NCBI GenBank assembly: GCA_000824785.1
Contig: CCNB01000012.1
Span: forward strand, 612,206-676,205
Length of the DNA stretch: 64,000 bases
DNA from: Mesorhizobium plurifarium
GTDB lineage: Bacteria; Pseudomonadota; Alphaproteobacteria; Rhizobiales; Rhizobiaceae
Direction of reading: 5' to 3'
This document shows, one piece after another, positions 17,960-25,052 of the stretch. The position numbers and the translations under genes were made by a program. The notes beneath the pieces were generated by a model that saw only the letters and a program-made list of their open reading frames with translations, had not been told where the DNA came from and searched no databases. How positions within the stretch are numbered: the stretch's first letter is position 1; each line of letters starts with the position of its first letter.

Positions 17960-19129
17960 TCAGAGAGAGCGCCCGATCAGCAATTTCATGATCTCGTTGG
18001 TGCCGCCGTAGATGCGCTGGACGCGGGCGTCGCGGTACATGCGGGCGATCGGATATTCATTCATGTAGCCATAGCCGCCATGCAGTTGAAGGCATTCGTC
18101 GACGACTTTGCCCTGCAGGTCGCTGAGCCAGTATTTGGCCATCGAGGCGGTCACCGGATCGAGGCCGCCATCGATGTGGCGGGCGACGCAATCATTGTAG
18201 AAGACGCGGCCGATGGTGGCCTCGGTCTTCAGCTCGGCCAGCTTGAACTGGGTGTTCTGGAAATCGATGACCGCCTTGCCGAAGGCCTTGCGTTCCTTGA
18301 CGTAGTCGACGGTGAGCGCCAGCGCCCGCTCGATCATGGCGATCGCCCCGGTGCCGATCTGCAGGCGCTCCTGCGGCAGTTGCTGCATCAGCTGGACGAA
18401 GCCCTTGCCCTCCTCGTGACCGAGCAGGTTGGAGGTCGGCACGCGCACGTCGTTGAAGAACAGCTCGGAGGTGTCGTTCGACTTCAGCCCTATCTTGTCG
18501 AGGTTGCGGCCGCGCTGAAAACCTTCGACCTCGTCGGTCTCGACGACGATCAGCGAGGTGCCCTTGGCGCCCTTGTCCGGATCGGTCTTGGTGACGACGA
18601 TGATCAGGTTGGCGAGCTGGCCGTTGGTGATGAAAGTCTTCGAGCCGCTGATCTTATAGTGGTTGCCATCCTTCTCGGCGCGGGTCTTCACGCCCTGCAG
18701 GTCGGAGCCGGCGCCGGGCTCCGTCATGGCGATGGCGCCGATCAGCTCACCGGTCGCGAGCTTGGGCAGCCATTTCTGCTTCTGCTCCTCGGAGCCGTAG
18801 TGGAGGATGTAAGGTGCTACGATCGAATTGTGCAGGCCGATGCCGAAACCGTCGACGCCGACATGGCCGATCGCCTCGATGATGGCGCTCTCATGCGCGA
18901 AGGTGCCGCCTGAGCCGCCATATTCCTCCGGCATCGAAGCGCAGAGCAGGCCCGCCGCTCCGGCCTTCAGCCAGCTCTCGCGGTCGAAGATCTCGTTCTT
19001 CTCGAACTCGTCGTAACGCGGCGCGATCTCTTCCGCCATGAAGCGGGATGCCATGTCGTAGAGCATGCCAACCTCGTCCGCCGCCCATGCGGGCTTCGGC
19101 AGGCCAAGAATTTCGGCTGGATTTGTCAT
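17960..19129 (-). CDS. Acyl-CoA dehydrogenase
   Basis: This FAD enzyme introduces the trans-2 double bond into acyl-CoA and passes electrons to ETF. The 389-residue protein has the family signatures AMTEPGAGSDLQGVKTRAEKDG, the FITNGQLANLIIVVTKT flavin region, and the C-terminal RIYGGTNEIMKLLIGRSL. The start ATG overlaps the stop of the DUF559 gene in the form ATGA, and GGAGGAA is its ribosome site. It is part of the fad unit. Confidence 0.94.
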   Translation of the reverse strand: MTNPAEILGLPKPAWAADEVGMLYDMASRFMAEEIAPRYDEFEKNEIFDRESWLKAGAAGLLCASMPEEYGGSGGTFAHESAIIEAIGHVGVDGFGIGLHNSIVAPYILHYGSEEQKQKWLPKLATGELIGAIAMTEPGAGSDLQGVKTRAEKDGNHYKISGSKTFITNGQLANLIIVVTKTDPDKGAKGTSLIVVETDEVEGFQRGRNLDKIGLKSNDTSELFFNDVRVPTSNLLGHEEGKGFVQLMQQLPQERLQIGTGAIAMIERALALTVDYVKERKAFGKAVIDFQNTQFKLAELKTEATIGRVFYNDCVARHIDGGLDPVTASMAKYWLSDLQGKVVDECLQLHGGYGYMNEYPIARMYRDARVQRIYGGTNEIMKLLIGRSL

Positions 19130-19569
19130 GCTATTTCCTCCGTGGCGCCGGCGTCCCCCTCCCCCTTGAGGGGAGGGTGGCCGCGAAGCGGTCGGGAGGG
19201 GTCGCCCGCGACGCGCTCGGCCTCACCTTTGACAAACTGTGCAACGTGCCAGGCGCTATTGATAACATCCGGCTCGTCGATCCTGAGCACGACGTAGCCA
19301 AGCGACTGCAAATAAGAGTCGCGATTCAAATCATGACGCTTGCCAGCCTCGGTTTCGTGCAGGTCGCCGTCGACCTCCACAATGAGTTTGACCGACGGAC
19401 AAACGAAATCGACAACGTACGGCCCGATCGGCGACTGCCGCCTGAATTTCAGGCCATCCGCCTTCAGTTCCCGCAATTCGTACCACAGCAAGGACTCCGC
19501 CTTCGTCGCATGGAGACGAAGCGAGCGAGCCTTCTGCCGCATCTCGAAACTGACTCGCGTGCGGGGCAT
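19126..19569 (-). CDS. DUF559 endonuclease-like protein between inverted repeats
   Basis: The 147-residue protein belongs to the DUF559 family, whose fold is like very-short-patch repair and restriction endonucleases. The core is visible: VVDFVCPSVKLIVEVDGDLHE, with Asp54, Glu65, Asp67 and His71 as candidate metal-site residues, and a terminal LGYVVLRIDEPDVINSAWHVAQFV. No function has been proved that I know of. I chose the ATG at 19569 because AGGAGGAGG precedes it. The last 20 or so residues (HPPLKGEGDAG region) are read from the flanking repeat, and the stop overlaps the next gene as ATGA. Copies of this gene type inside metabolic operons suggest insertion. Confidence 0.85.
   Translation of the reverse strand: MPRTRVSFEMRQKARSLRLHATKAESLLWYELRELKADGLKFRRQSPIGPYVVDFVCPSVKLIVEVDGDLHETEAGKRHDLNRDSYLQSLGYVVLRIDEPDVINSAWHVAQFVKGEAERVAGDPSRPLRGHPPLKGEGDAGATEEIA
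19151..19212. repeat. Inverted repeat flanking the DUF559 gene, 3' side copy
   Basis: This 62-base element begins GCGTCCCCCTCCCCCTTGAG and ends GGGGTCGCCCGCGAC. Its reverse complement matches 19620-19685 almost throughout. An internal hairpin CCGC-GAA-GCGG replaces the longer CCAGAC-GAA-GTCTGG hairpin of the other copy (both read on this strand), so pairing is kept although the sequence differs. It encodes the C-terminal tail of the DUF559 protein. Confidence 0.85.
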
Positions 19570-19619
19570 TGCGGTGGTCCTCCTCCTAGCGCACATCCGT
19601 CAAAATTGGTGTCGAGATC

Positions 19620-19685
19620 GTCGCGGGCGACCCCACCCGACCAGACTTCGTCTGGCCACCCTCCCCTCAAGGGGGAGGGGGACGC
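19620..19685. repeat. Inverted repeat flanking the DUF559 gene, 5' side copy
   Basis: This 66-base element is the inverted partner of 19151-19212. It begins GTCGCGGGCGACCCCACCCG, carries the hairpin CCAGAC-TTC-GTCTGG, and ends CAAGGGGGAGGGGGACGC. It starts about 50 bases before the DUF559 start codon and lies nine bases past the fadE stop. Confidence 0.85.
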
Positions 19686-19694
19686 CGAGCATTT

Positions 19695-21491
19695 CTAGAA
19701 CGCTTCCGCCGGCAGCGCCATTAGCGTGTCCGCGCCACTGGAAATGCGGGCAAGCCGCGTCGCCGTTTCGGGCATGATGCGCTCCATGAAGAAACGCGCC
19801 GTCACCAGCTTGGTGTCGTAGAACGACGCCGAACCATTGGCGCCTTCCGCGAGCTTCGCCTGGGCGGATTTCGCCATCTGCGCCCACATATAGCCCAGCG
19901 CCACAAGACCGAAGAGATGCATATAGTCGGTCGAGGCGGCCCCGGCGTTGTCGGGCTTGGCCATGGCGTTCTGCACCAGCCACATGGTGGCCGCCTGCAG
20001 GTCGTTGAGGCCCTTCTTCAGCGCCTTGGTGAAGGTCGCCATCTTCTCGTCGGCGCGGTTTTCCTCGCAGAACTCGCCGACCTCCTTGAAGAAGGCCTGC
20101 ACGGCGCGGCCGCCATTCTGCGCCAGCTTGCGGCCGACGAGGTCCAGCGCCTGGATGCCGTTGGCGCCTTCATAGATCATGGCGATGCGGGCATCGCGCA
20201 CGAACTGGCTCATGCCGTGCTCTTCGATATAGCCGTGGCCGCCGAACACCTGCTGGGCCATCACCGCGTGGTCGAAGCCCTTGTCGGTGAGCACGCCCTT
20301 GACCACCGGCGTCATAAGGCCGGTGTAGTCGTCGGCCGCCTGGCGGTCCTTGTCGTCACCGGAGCGATGCGCGACATCGGACTTGATCGCCGTCCACAGC
20401 GCCAGCGCCCGCCCGCCCTCGTTGAACGCCTTCATAGTCATCAGCGAGCGGCGGATGTCGGGATGGACGATGATCGGGTCGGCCTTCTTGTCCGGCGCCT
20501 TGGCGCCCGACAGCGAACGGCCCTGCAGCCGGTCCTTGGCGTAGGAAACCGCGTTCTGATAGGCGATCTCGGAGACCGAAAGCCCCTGCAGGCCGACGCC
20601 GAGGCGGGCCTCGTTCATCATTGTGAACATGGCCTTCAGGCCGCCGTTCAATTCGCCGAGCAACGTGCCCTCGGCCTCGTCATAGTTCATGACGCAGGTC
20701 GAGTTGCCGTGGATGCCCATCTTCTCCTCGATCGAGCCGCAGGAGAGCGTGTTGCGCTCACCGGGATTGCCCGAGGCGTCGAGCTTGAACTTCGGCACGA
20801 TGAACAGCGAGATGCCCTTCACGCCTTCCGGCGCGCCCTCGGCGCGGGCAAGCACCAGGTGGACGATGTTGTCCGACATGTCGTGCTCGCCGGCGGAGAT
20901 GAATATCTTCTGGCCGGAAATCCTGTAGGTGCCGTCGCCGTTGGGAACGGCCTTGGTGCGCAGCAGGCCGAGATCGGTGCCGCAGTGCGGCTCGGTGAGG
21001 TTCATGGTGCCGGTCCAGGCGCCCTCGATCAGCTTTGGCAGCCAGGTCGCCTTCTGCTCGTCCGTGCCGTGGGTGACGATCGCCGCGATCGCGCCTTGCG
21101 TCAGGCCCGGATACATCATCAGCGCCATGTTGGCGGAGACCATATATTCGGAGACCGCGGTGTGGACCGTGTAAGGCAGACCCTGGCCGCCGAACTCGGC
21201 GGGTGCCGCCAACCCCATCCAGCCGCCCTCGCGGTACTGGTCGAAGGCGTCCTTGAAGCCCTTGGGCGTGGTCACCGAGCCGTCGTCATGGCGCACGCAG
21301 CCTTCCATGTCGCCGATGCGGTTCAACGGATGCATGACGTTCTCGGCAAGCTTCGCGCCTTCGGCGAGGATCGCCTCGACCACATCGGGCGTGGCGTCCG
21401 AGAAGCCTGGAAGATTGGAATAGCGCTGATAACCCAGCACATCGTTGAGCACGAACAGCGTGTCCTGGATCGGCGCCCTGTAGATCGTCAT
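19695..21491 (-). CDS. fadE: Long acyl-CoA dehydrogenase (FadE-like)
   Basis: The 598-residue enzyme oxidises acyl-CoA to enoyl-CoA with FAD. Signatures include [19 protein letters not shown], the [12 protein letters not shown] flavin block, and [33 protein letters not shown], whose late glutamate is typical for the catalytic base region. The extra C-terminal domain is common in this long subfamily from Proteobacteria. The ATG at 21491 has GGAGGAAGG upstream; the frame extends to 21626 but without family support. It is the first gene of the fad unit and has an operator-like palindrome about 100 bases ahead of it. Confidence 0.93.
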   Translation of the reverse strand: MTIYRAPIQDTLFVLNDVLGYQRYSNLPGFSDATPDVVEAILAEGAKLAENVMHPLNRIGDMEGCVRHDDGSVTTPKGFKDAFDQYREGGWMGLAAPAEFGGQGLPYTVHTAVSEYMVSANMALMMYPGLTQGAIAAIVTHGTDEQKATWLPKLIEGAWTGTMNLTEPHCGTDLGLLRTKAVPNGDGTYRISGQKIFISAGEHDMSDNIVHLVLARAEGAPEGVKGISLFIVPKFKLDASGNPGERNTLSCGSIEEKMGIHGNSTCVMNYDEAEGTLLGELNGGLKAMFTMMNEARLGVGLQGLSVSEIAYQNAVSYAKDRLQGRSLSGAKAPDKKADPIIVHPDIRRSLMTMKAFNEGGRALALWTAIKSDVAHRSGDDKDRQAADDYTGLMTPVVKGVLTDKGFDHAVMAQQVFGGHGYIEEHGMSQFVRDARIAMIYEGANGIQALDLVGRKLAQNGGRAVQAFFKEVGEFCEENRADEKMATFTKALKKGLNDLQAATMWLVQNAMAKPDNAGAASTDYMHLFGLVALGYMWAQMAKSAQAKLAEGANGSASFYDTKLVTARFFMERIMPETATRLARISSGADTLMALPAEAF

Positions 21492-21589
21492 GCCTTCCTC
21501 CGCCCTTACGGTCCCGGCCCGACCAGCAAGTCGCCTGTCCACGTCCTGGACAGGAGGCCGGGCCAACGTCGATGCTGCGATAGCAAATA

Positions 21590-21611
21590 TTGACGTTTGC
21601 GTAAACGTCAA
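21590..21611. promoter_or_regulatory. Perfect palindromic operator upstream of fadE
   Basis: TTGACGTTT (21590-21598), GCGT, then AAACGTCAA (21603-21611) make a perfect inverted repeat, 99-120 bases before the fadE start. A related sequence lies in front of the neighbouring merR gene. It resembles sites used by MerR-family lipid or branched-chain amino-acid catabolism regulators (LiuR type), so the merR product is the likely binder. Confidence 0.65.
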
Positions 21612-21656
21612 CTTCGTCGCAGCCAAAAATTTTTGTGAGCGTCAGGCATTGTGGCG

Positions 21657-21691
21657 ACAAAAAAGCCGCGCGGCTATAGCCACGCGGCTTT
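21657..21691 (-). terminator. Intrinsic terminator of the merR gene
   Basis: On the minus strand AAAGCCGCG (21691-21683) pairs with CGCGGCTTT (21670-21662), with a further self-complementary GGCTATAGCC in the loop, followed by T residues through 21657. It separates the merR transcript from the fadE promoter. Confidence 0.85.
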
Positions 21692-21718
21692 CTGCGTCCG
21701 GGGTATGAGTGCGGGCAA

Positions 21719-22183
21719 TCAGCCGGCGGCGCTTGCCTGCGGCGCCGCGGTGCGCTCGACGAGCATCTTGCGCACGATGGACATCGAATTGCTCAATTCA
21801 CCGATGGCGTCGTCGATCAGCGCGCGCTGCTTCTGCAGGCGGGCGAGCTGCTTCTCGGACTTGTCGAGCGCCAGACGCAACTGCTTGGTGTTGGTTCCGG
21901 TCGGATCGTAGAGATCCATCATCTGCTTGACGTCGCGCAGCGAGAACCCGACCTTGCGACCGAGCAGGATCAGCTTCAGCCGGGCCTTGTCGCGGCGCGT
22001 GTAGAGCCGGGTCGAGCCGTCGCGATGCGGATTGAGAAGGCCCTTGTCTTCGTAGAAACGCAGCGTGCGCAGCGTCACGCCGTATTTCTTGGCCATCTCG
22101 CCGATGCGGACGAATTCCTCACCGGCCTCGGCCGGAATGTCATTGGTATTGGCCGCGGCTTCGCCGGGCGAAACAAGTTTCAT
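21719..22183 (-). CDS. MerR-family transcription regulator
   Basis: The 154-residue regulator has an N-terminal MerR winged helix (VRIGEMAKKYGVTLRTLRFYEDKGLLNP, then DGSTRLYTRRDKARLKLILLGRKVGFSL) and a C-terminal coiled coil (KSEKQLARLQKQRALIDDAIGEL). The ATG at 22183 has GGGGGAAA upstream. It precedes the fad genes on the same strand, and matching ACGTTT-containing sites lie before both it and fadE, which suggests that it controls itself and the beta-oxidation genes. There are no cysteines for metal sensing, so an acyl-CoA or similar ligand is more likely. Confidence 0.9.
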   Translation of the reverse strand: MKLVSPGEAAANTNDIPAEAGEEFVRIGEMAKKYGVTLRTLRFYEDKGLLNPHRDGSTRLYTRRDKARLKLILLGRKVGFSLRDVKQMMDLYDPTGTNTKQLRLALDKSEKQLARLQKQRALIDDAIGELSNSMSIVRKMLVERTAAPQASAAG

Positions 22184-22304
22184 GGTCACTGGCTTTCCCC
22201 TGATGGCGTCGCGGTCACGGACCAAGCGTCGCCGGAATGGAAGCGGGGGCGTGCTTCCAATCGTGGTTGCAACAAATCAATCGCAAGAGGCACGGCTTCG
22301 CACC

Positions 22305-22321
22305 TTTTACGTTTACGTCAA
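22305..22321. promoter_or_regulatory. Operator-like site upstream of the merR gene
   Basis: TTTTACGTTTACGTCAA (22305-22321) shares the ACGTTT and ACGTCAA parts of the fadE palindrome. It lies 122 bases before the merR start and could serve autoregulation. Confidence 0.5.
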
Positions 22322-22416
22322 TTCTATATCGACAGCCGCGAGGTGACGCAAGGGCGTTGTCGAACCGGAACTTTATGCCGCACCCGGATGTCTGGCGTCG
22401 AAGCAGTGCGTGTTGC

Positions 22417-23571
22417 CTACCGAGCACCGCCTTGTGCGACAGCAATATTGGGCTCGGCGGTATGGCCGTCTTTGCTAGCGAGCCAATCCTTCCATCGCAG
22501 GAACGGCTTCTCGATTGCCAGATGAAGCACACCGGCAGCAACGAGACTCGCGGAGAAGTAGGCCATCCAGAAGATCAACGTTCCATGCGGAAGAGCGACG
22601 GCCTGCAGCAGGGGGATCAATGGGTAATGGATCAGATAGAGGCTGTAGCTGAGCCGGGATAAAAGCTGGAAAAATGGCGTGAACGGCAGCGGCGTGCCGA
22701 TGAGTTGCACCGCGCCTGCCGTCACGATGCCGGCAAGACCCGCAATCAGCGCAGGCTGGAGGGTAGCATCGAAAATACCTATCGATGACATGAAATCCTG
22801 GCTTGCGAGCCAGACGCAAAACACGAAAGCGCCGACGGCCAACACGCAAATCCCGCTCCGGCGCGACGGAACGACGAGACCGCGTTGCTGCGCCAGCGCG
22901 ATACCGACCCCGATCACGAGCCCCTCCAGGGTCATGTGAAACGGACTTCGGAAGAGCGACCAGAACCGGGGATAGTCCAAGGTCTCGTGGAGACCGAAAT
23001 AGGTGATTGTTCGGAACGCGACGGGAAATGCAAAACAAGACAGCAGCAGAAGCGCCTGAAGCGAGCCTGCCCTGCAGCGCAGCAGGAGAAAAATCAGCCA
23101 CGGAGCCAGGAGATAGAATTTTTCTTCGACGCCCAACGACCAGAAGACGACATTGATATCGGACGGCAGATAGTCCTGCAGGAATACCAAATGGTAGGCA
23201 ACACGAAAGACCAGGCGCTCAGGCGCCACGCCAAAGAGCGGAAAGGCTCCGGCCACGACGAGCGCGAGCACGGCAAGATACGCGGGCACGATACGCAGAG
23301 CGCGCATTGCCAGGTACCGTCCAATCCGGAAATTAGAGGATCCCACCCCAGTGCGCAGCAAATGGCGAGCGATCAAATAACCCGAAAGCACAAAGAACAG
23401 GTCGACACCGACCCAGCCATTCATGAATACGGTCTGCAGTGCGCCAAGATTGGCCTCGCCGGAGCCGGGATGGAGCGCCCGCTCGCCATGGCGCAGCAGG
23501 ACCAGCAAAATCGCGGCGGATCGAACTAGGTCAAGCCACGGATTGTTTCTGCCGGAGGCGACATCCGCCAT
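22417..23571 (-). CDS. Acyltransferase-3 family membrane protein
   Basis: The 384-residue polytopic inner-membrane protein belongs to the acyltransferase-3 (OafA/NodX) family, which O-acylates surface sugars or other extracytoplasmic acceptors. The family start is clear: WLDLVRSAAILLVLLRHGER with the conserved Arg and His near residues 17 and 28, then VGVDLFFVLSGYLI. FWSLGVEEKFYLLAPWL carries the conserved Glu pair, and about ten hydrophobic segments follow. The substrate is unknown. It starts five bases after the stop of the histidine-rich membrane protein gene, so they form one operon. Confidence 0.9.
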   Translation of the reverse strand: MADVASGRNNPWLDLVRSAAILLVLLRHGERALHPGSGEANLGALQTVFMNGWVGVDLFFVLSGYLIARHLLRTGVGSSNFRIGRYLAMRALRIVPAYLAVLALVVAGAFPLFGVAPERLVFRVAYHLVFLQDYLPSDINVVFWSLGVEEKFYLLAPWLIFLLLRCRAGSLQALLLLSCFAFPVAFRTITYFGLHETLDYPRFWSLFRSPFHMTLEGLVIGVGIALAQQRGLVVPSRRSGICVLAVGAFVFCVWLASQDFMSSIGIFDATLQPALIAGLAGIVTAGAVQLIGTPLPFTPFFQLLSRLSYSLYLIHYPLIPLLQAVALPHGTLIFWMAYFSASLVAAGVLHLAIEKPFLRWKDWLASKDGHTAEPNIAVAQGGAR

Positions 23572-23576
23572 AGGTG

Positions 23577-24626
23577 CTAGGCCTGCAGTCCAAGCGTCTT
23601 GCGGATCGGCTCCTTGCGCACCTTCCAGATTCGAGAATCGACGAGGTAGTGGTGGAAGTTGACGATCTGGTAGAGCACGATCGTCGTGGACAGCCCGGCG
23701 AAGAAGAACGCCTCAAGCATTCCAAGAATTGCCCAGTATATAACGCCCGTAATCAGGATGCATGTCACCAAATAGAGCCAAAGGCGCTGCGGTTGGCTGA
23801 TATAGGAGAGGAAGCGAGCGTCGGGATCGATGCCATCCTTGAATCGTCGCGAATTGAACATCCAGACGAAGAGCACGTACTGCGCATTGTGCCACATGTT
23901 GATCACCAACCAGCCGATCGTGATGTCCCGAATGGCCAGATAAGCCACGGCAAAGATCAAAAAGTGGCTGAGCATGTACATCGTATGGACAAGCGCCAAT
24001 CGATCTTGACGCGCAGCCTGGTAGCGACGCCAAACCCAGATCGCCAGCAATATCCCGGTTGCCACGGCGGCCACACCAAGCACGGCCACCGACACAGGCA
24101 CGACACGCAGCTCCATTCCGATAAACCGCCCCGGGTCCTGATAGGACCTGAACAGGATTCCGAGGACCGGCAGGGCATAGAAGATCGCCTGGTCAAGCCA
24201 GCCGTCTTCGTAGAGAGCGCTTCTTTCCTTACCGCGATAGGCCCGTGATATTCCCCAGCTCTGCCGGGTGTAGTGAAACCACTGCCAGTAGAAGTAGACG
24301 GATACGACAGTCCAAAGACCCACGAAGTAAACAATCGCCAAGGTGCCTGCAGCGACCGCCGGGAGCAGCAGGACAAGGAGTGGCCAGTATTCCGCGAAGC
24401 TCTTTCGGTCGAAGCACAGGCGCGTGTAGGTCGCGATGACGTGGTGGTAGCCCAGGAACCACAGATCGAAAATCAGGATCGGCGTGAAGAGTTGCGGCTG
24501 CCAAAGAATAACGGCGCCTGTCACGAGAGCGACGGCGGGTATGCCCAGGATAAACGAAAGGTCGAACCGGGCTCCGCGAAGCCAAGCCCAGTTGGACTGC
24601 CTCAAAGGCATGGCAATGTCGGACAT
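23577..24626 (-). CDS. Polytopic membrane protein with histidine motifs, function unknown
   Basis: I do not recognise a named family. The 349 residues form about eight to nine hydrophobic segments. Histidines sit at or near segment ends in short motifs: GYHHVIATYTR near residue 69, WQWFHYTRQSW near 124, NMWHNAQYV near 254, and NFHHYLVDSRIWK near the C-terminus. This arrangement recalls membrane di-iron enzymes (desaturase or hydroxylase type, or Brp/Blh-like proteins) but the spacing is not the classic one. The neighbour is an acyltransferase, so a role in modifying a lipid or surface glycan is possible. This is inference only. Confidence 0.8.
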   Translation of the reverse strand: MSDIAMPLRQSNWAWLRGARFDLSFILGIPAVALVTGAVILWQPQLFTPILIFDLWFLGYHHVIATYTRLCFDRKSFAEYWPLLVLLLPAVAAGTLAIVYFVGLWTVVSVYFYWQWFHYTRQSWGISRAYRGKERSALYEDGWLDQAIFYALPVLGILFRSYQDPGRFIGMELRVVPVSVAVLGVAAVATGILLAIWVWRRYQAARQDRLALVHTMYMLSHFLIFAVAYLAIRDITIGWLVINMWHNAQYVLFVWMFNSRRFKDGIDPDARFLSYISQPQRLWLYLVTCILITGVIYWAILGMLEAFFFAGLSTTIVLYQIVNFHHYLVDSRIWKVRKEPIRKTLGLQA

Positions 24627-25052
24627 TTGCCTGTTCCCCAGCCGATAGAATCACCCCAGTTGAAGTTACGGCACGGTGGCGGGATTCGTCCACACCGACA
24701 TGAAATGACCCTTAAGCTGCTCTAAACAATTGGTCCGCGACGCGGGGCTTGGCGGCAAGCGGGTTAGGCATTGCCGATTTCTCCGCCGGTTGACCTTGCG
24801 GCGCCCGCCCGTCCATCGTCAAAGTTCCAGCTTCTTAAGCTTGGTTAACGCCTTGTTTACCACGTTGGGCGAAATGTGCGCATGTCGGTCATCCGTGTTT
24901 ATCCTGTAGCGAATTTTTCACGGTTTTCGAAGCGCGGGTGAAAACCCGGGAAGGTTTGTCTTCCTCCGCGGCAAAACCGCTCGGCTCGCTTCGTTCCCGG
25001 CTGGCTACTGGAAACCGGCCCCTGGCCGGCCATTCTGAACACGGGCGCATCG
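24627..25052. promoter_or_regulatory. Divergent upstream region of podJ
   Basis: This 426-base stretch has no plausible gene. TTAA (24845-24848), seven bases, then TTTAC (24856-24860) resembles the CtrA consensus TTAA-N7-TTAA with one mismatch, about 200 bases before podJ. GAATC (24648) and GATTC (24683) lie near the divergent gene. Nothing else stands out. Confidence 0.35.

Noticed and set aside
19126-19685. Classical insertion sequence
   Set aside because: The protein is a DUF559 nuclease-like product, not a recognised transposase, and no target-site duplication could be established from this one copy.
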